A DNA stretch of 64,000 nucleotides from CAVYGM01 sp963768025. Lineage in GTDB: Bacteria; Bacteroidota; Bacteroidia; Cytophagales; Spirosomataceae. The notes beneath the pieces are model-generated. The model saw only the letters and a program-made list of their open reading frames with translations. It was not told the origin of the DNA and made no database searches. This document shows positions 63,863-64,000 of this stretch, one piece after another. The position numbers and the translations under genes are program-made. The DNA lies in assembly GCA_963768025.1 (NCBI GenBank), contig CAVYGM010000011.1, forward strand, positions 310,001 through 374,000, written 5' to 3'. How positions within the stretch are numbered: the first letter of the stretch is position 1; each line of letters starts with the position of its first letter.

Positions 63863-64000
63863 TTAGAGGCAACTGTCCTTTCGGCGGGTATCCGTAATTC
63901 CGGCTATCTTCCAGCCCTTCTCAGTCTTGACCAACGTGAAGGCATTTACCCCGCAGTGGCTGAAATTTTCTCCCAGATAGAACTTGTAAGGTGCCCATAC
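63863..64000 (-). CDS. NTF2/SnoaL-like protein, C-terminal end (partial)
   Basis: The last 45 codons of a minus-strand gene are visible, ending at the stop 63863-63865. The fragment reads VWAPYKFYLGENFSHCGVNA and ends GWKIAGITDTRRKDSCL, which matches the end of nuclear transport factor 2-like proteins (GWKI followed by strand and DTRRK). The rest of the gene is beyond the window. It converges on the radical SAM gene. Confidence 0.7.
   Translation of the reverse strand, partial: VWAPYKFYLGENFSHCGVNAFTLVKTEKGWKIAGITDTRRKDSCL

Overview
The window is a chromosomal segment from a member of the Bacteroidota, most likely order Cytophagales and close to Spirosomaceae (Dyadobacter-like). This rests on several things: type IX secretion sorting domains (type A at the end of the phosphatase at 17893, type B at the end of the giant adhesin at 11489), a PorP/SprF protein, DUF5916 and DUF3078 outer-membrane proteins, a Bacteroidota-type PurM, the local order of the rplM-rpsI-rpsB-tsf genes, and repeated TAnnTTTG promoter elements in front of genes. 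No rRNA, CRISPR array, prophage or intact insertion sequence was found.

Layout. 1-2 kb: end of mutL and two tandem rhomboid proteases. 2-7.7 kb: dxs, a Tat-exported Gfo/Idh oxidoreductase, a Tat-exported metallophosphoesterase and a NIPSNAP protein. 7.7-10.1 kb: an AT-rich accessory island with an inverted repeat, a two-gene cassette (small membrane protein plus six-cysteine lipoprotein) and an XRE regulator carrying a G12 tract. 10.2-20.2 kb: surface and secreted proteins (PorP, PKD adhesin, LRR protein, thioredoxin-like protein, purple acid phosphatase). 20.2-28.9 kb: mixed metabolism (Uma2 nuclease, ferredoxin-type reductase, DUF5916, aminotransferase, SDR, isochorismatase-like hydrolase). 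29-37 kb: OmpA, prmA, a 1574-residue exported protein and plsY. 37-45 kb: dipeptidase, recQ, folK, a second Gfo/Idh gene, purM, and two tRNA-Pro genes, one interrupted. 45-49 kb: polysaccharide deacetylase, then rplM-rpsI-rpsB-tsf. 49-52 kb: an ECF sigma factor with a tiny partner gene, an MscS-like channel, DUF3078 and MscL. 52-61 kb: the second half of the division and cell wall cluster, murD-ftsW-murG-murC-ftsQ-ftsA-ftsZ. 61-64 kb: DNA alkylation repair, accD, a radical SAM protein and a partial NTF2-like gene.

Two things stand out. First, eight genes (dxs, both Gfo/Idh genes, the DUF5916 gene, recQ, purM, murD and the DNA alkylation repair gene) are broken by 18 apparent frame shifts. Every one is restored by removing a single base, usually from a short homopolymer, and after removal every gene length is a whole number of codons. 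A tRNA-Pro copy also carries a 16-base insertion. This looks like a systematic over-call in the assembly, or less likely an insertion-biased genome, so these genes are annotated as single loci. Second, the lipoprotein at 8439-9167 ends in a mirror-symmetric six-cysteine frame (C-X3-C-X10-C-X35-C-X10-C-X3-C) around a glycine-rich hydrophobic hairpin, and it is followed by a three-helix membrane protein. This is the best candidate here for an undescribed system, possibly a membrane-active effector with its protective partner.
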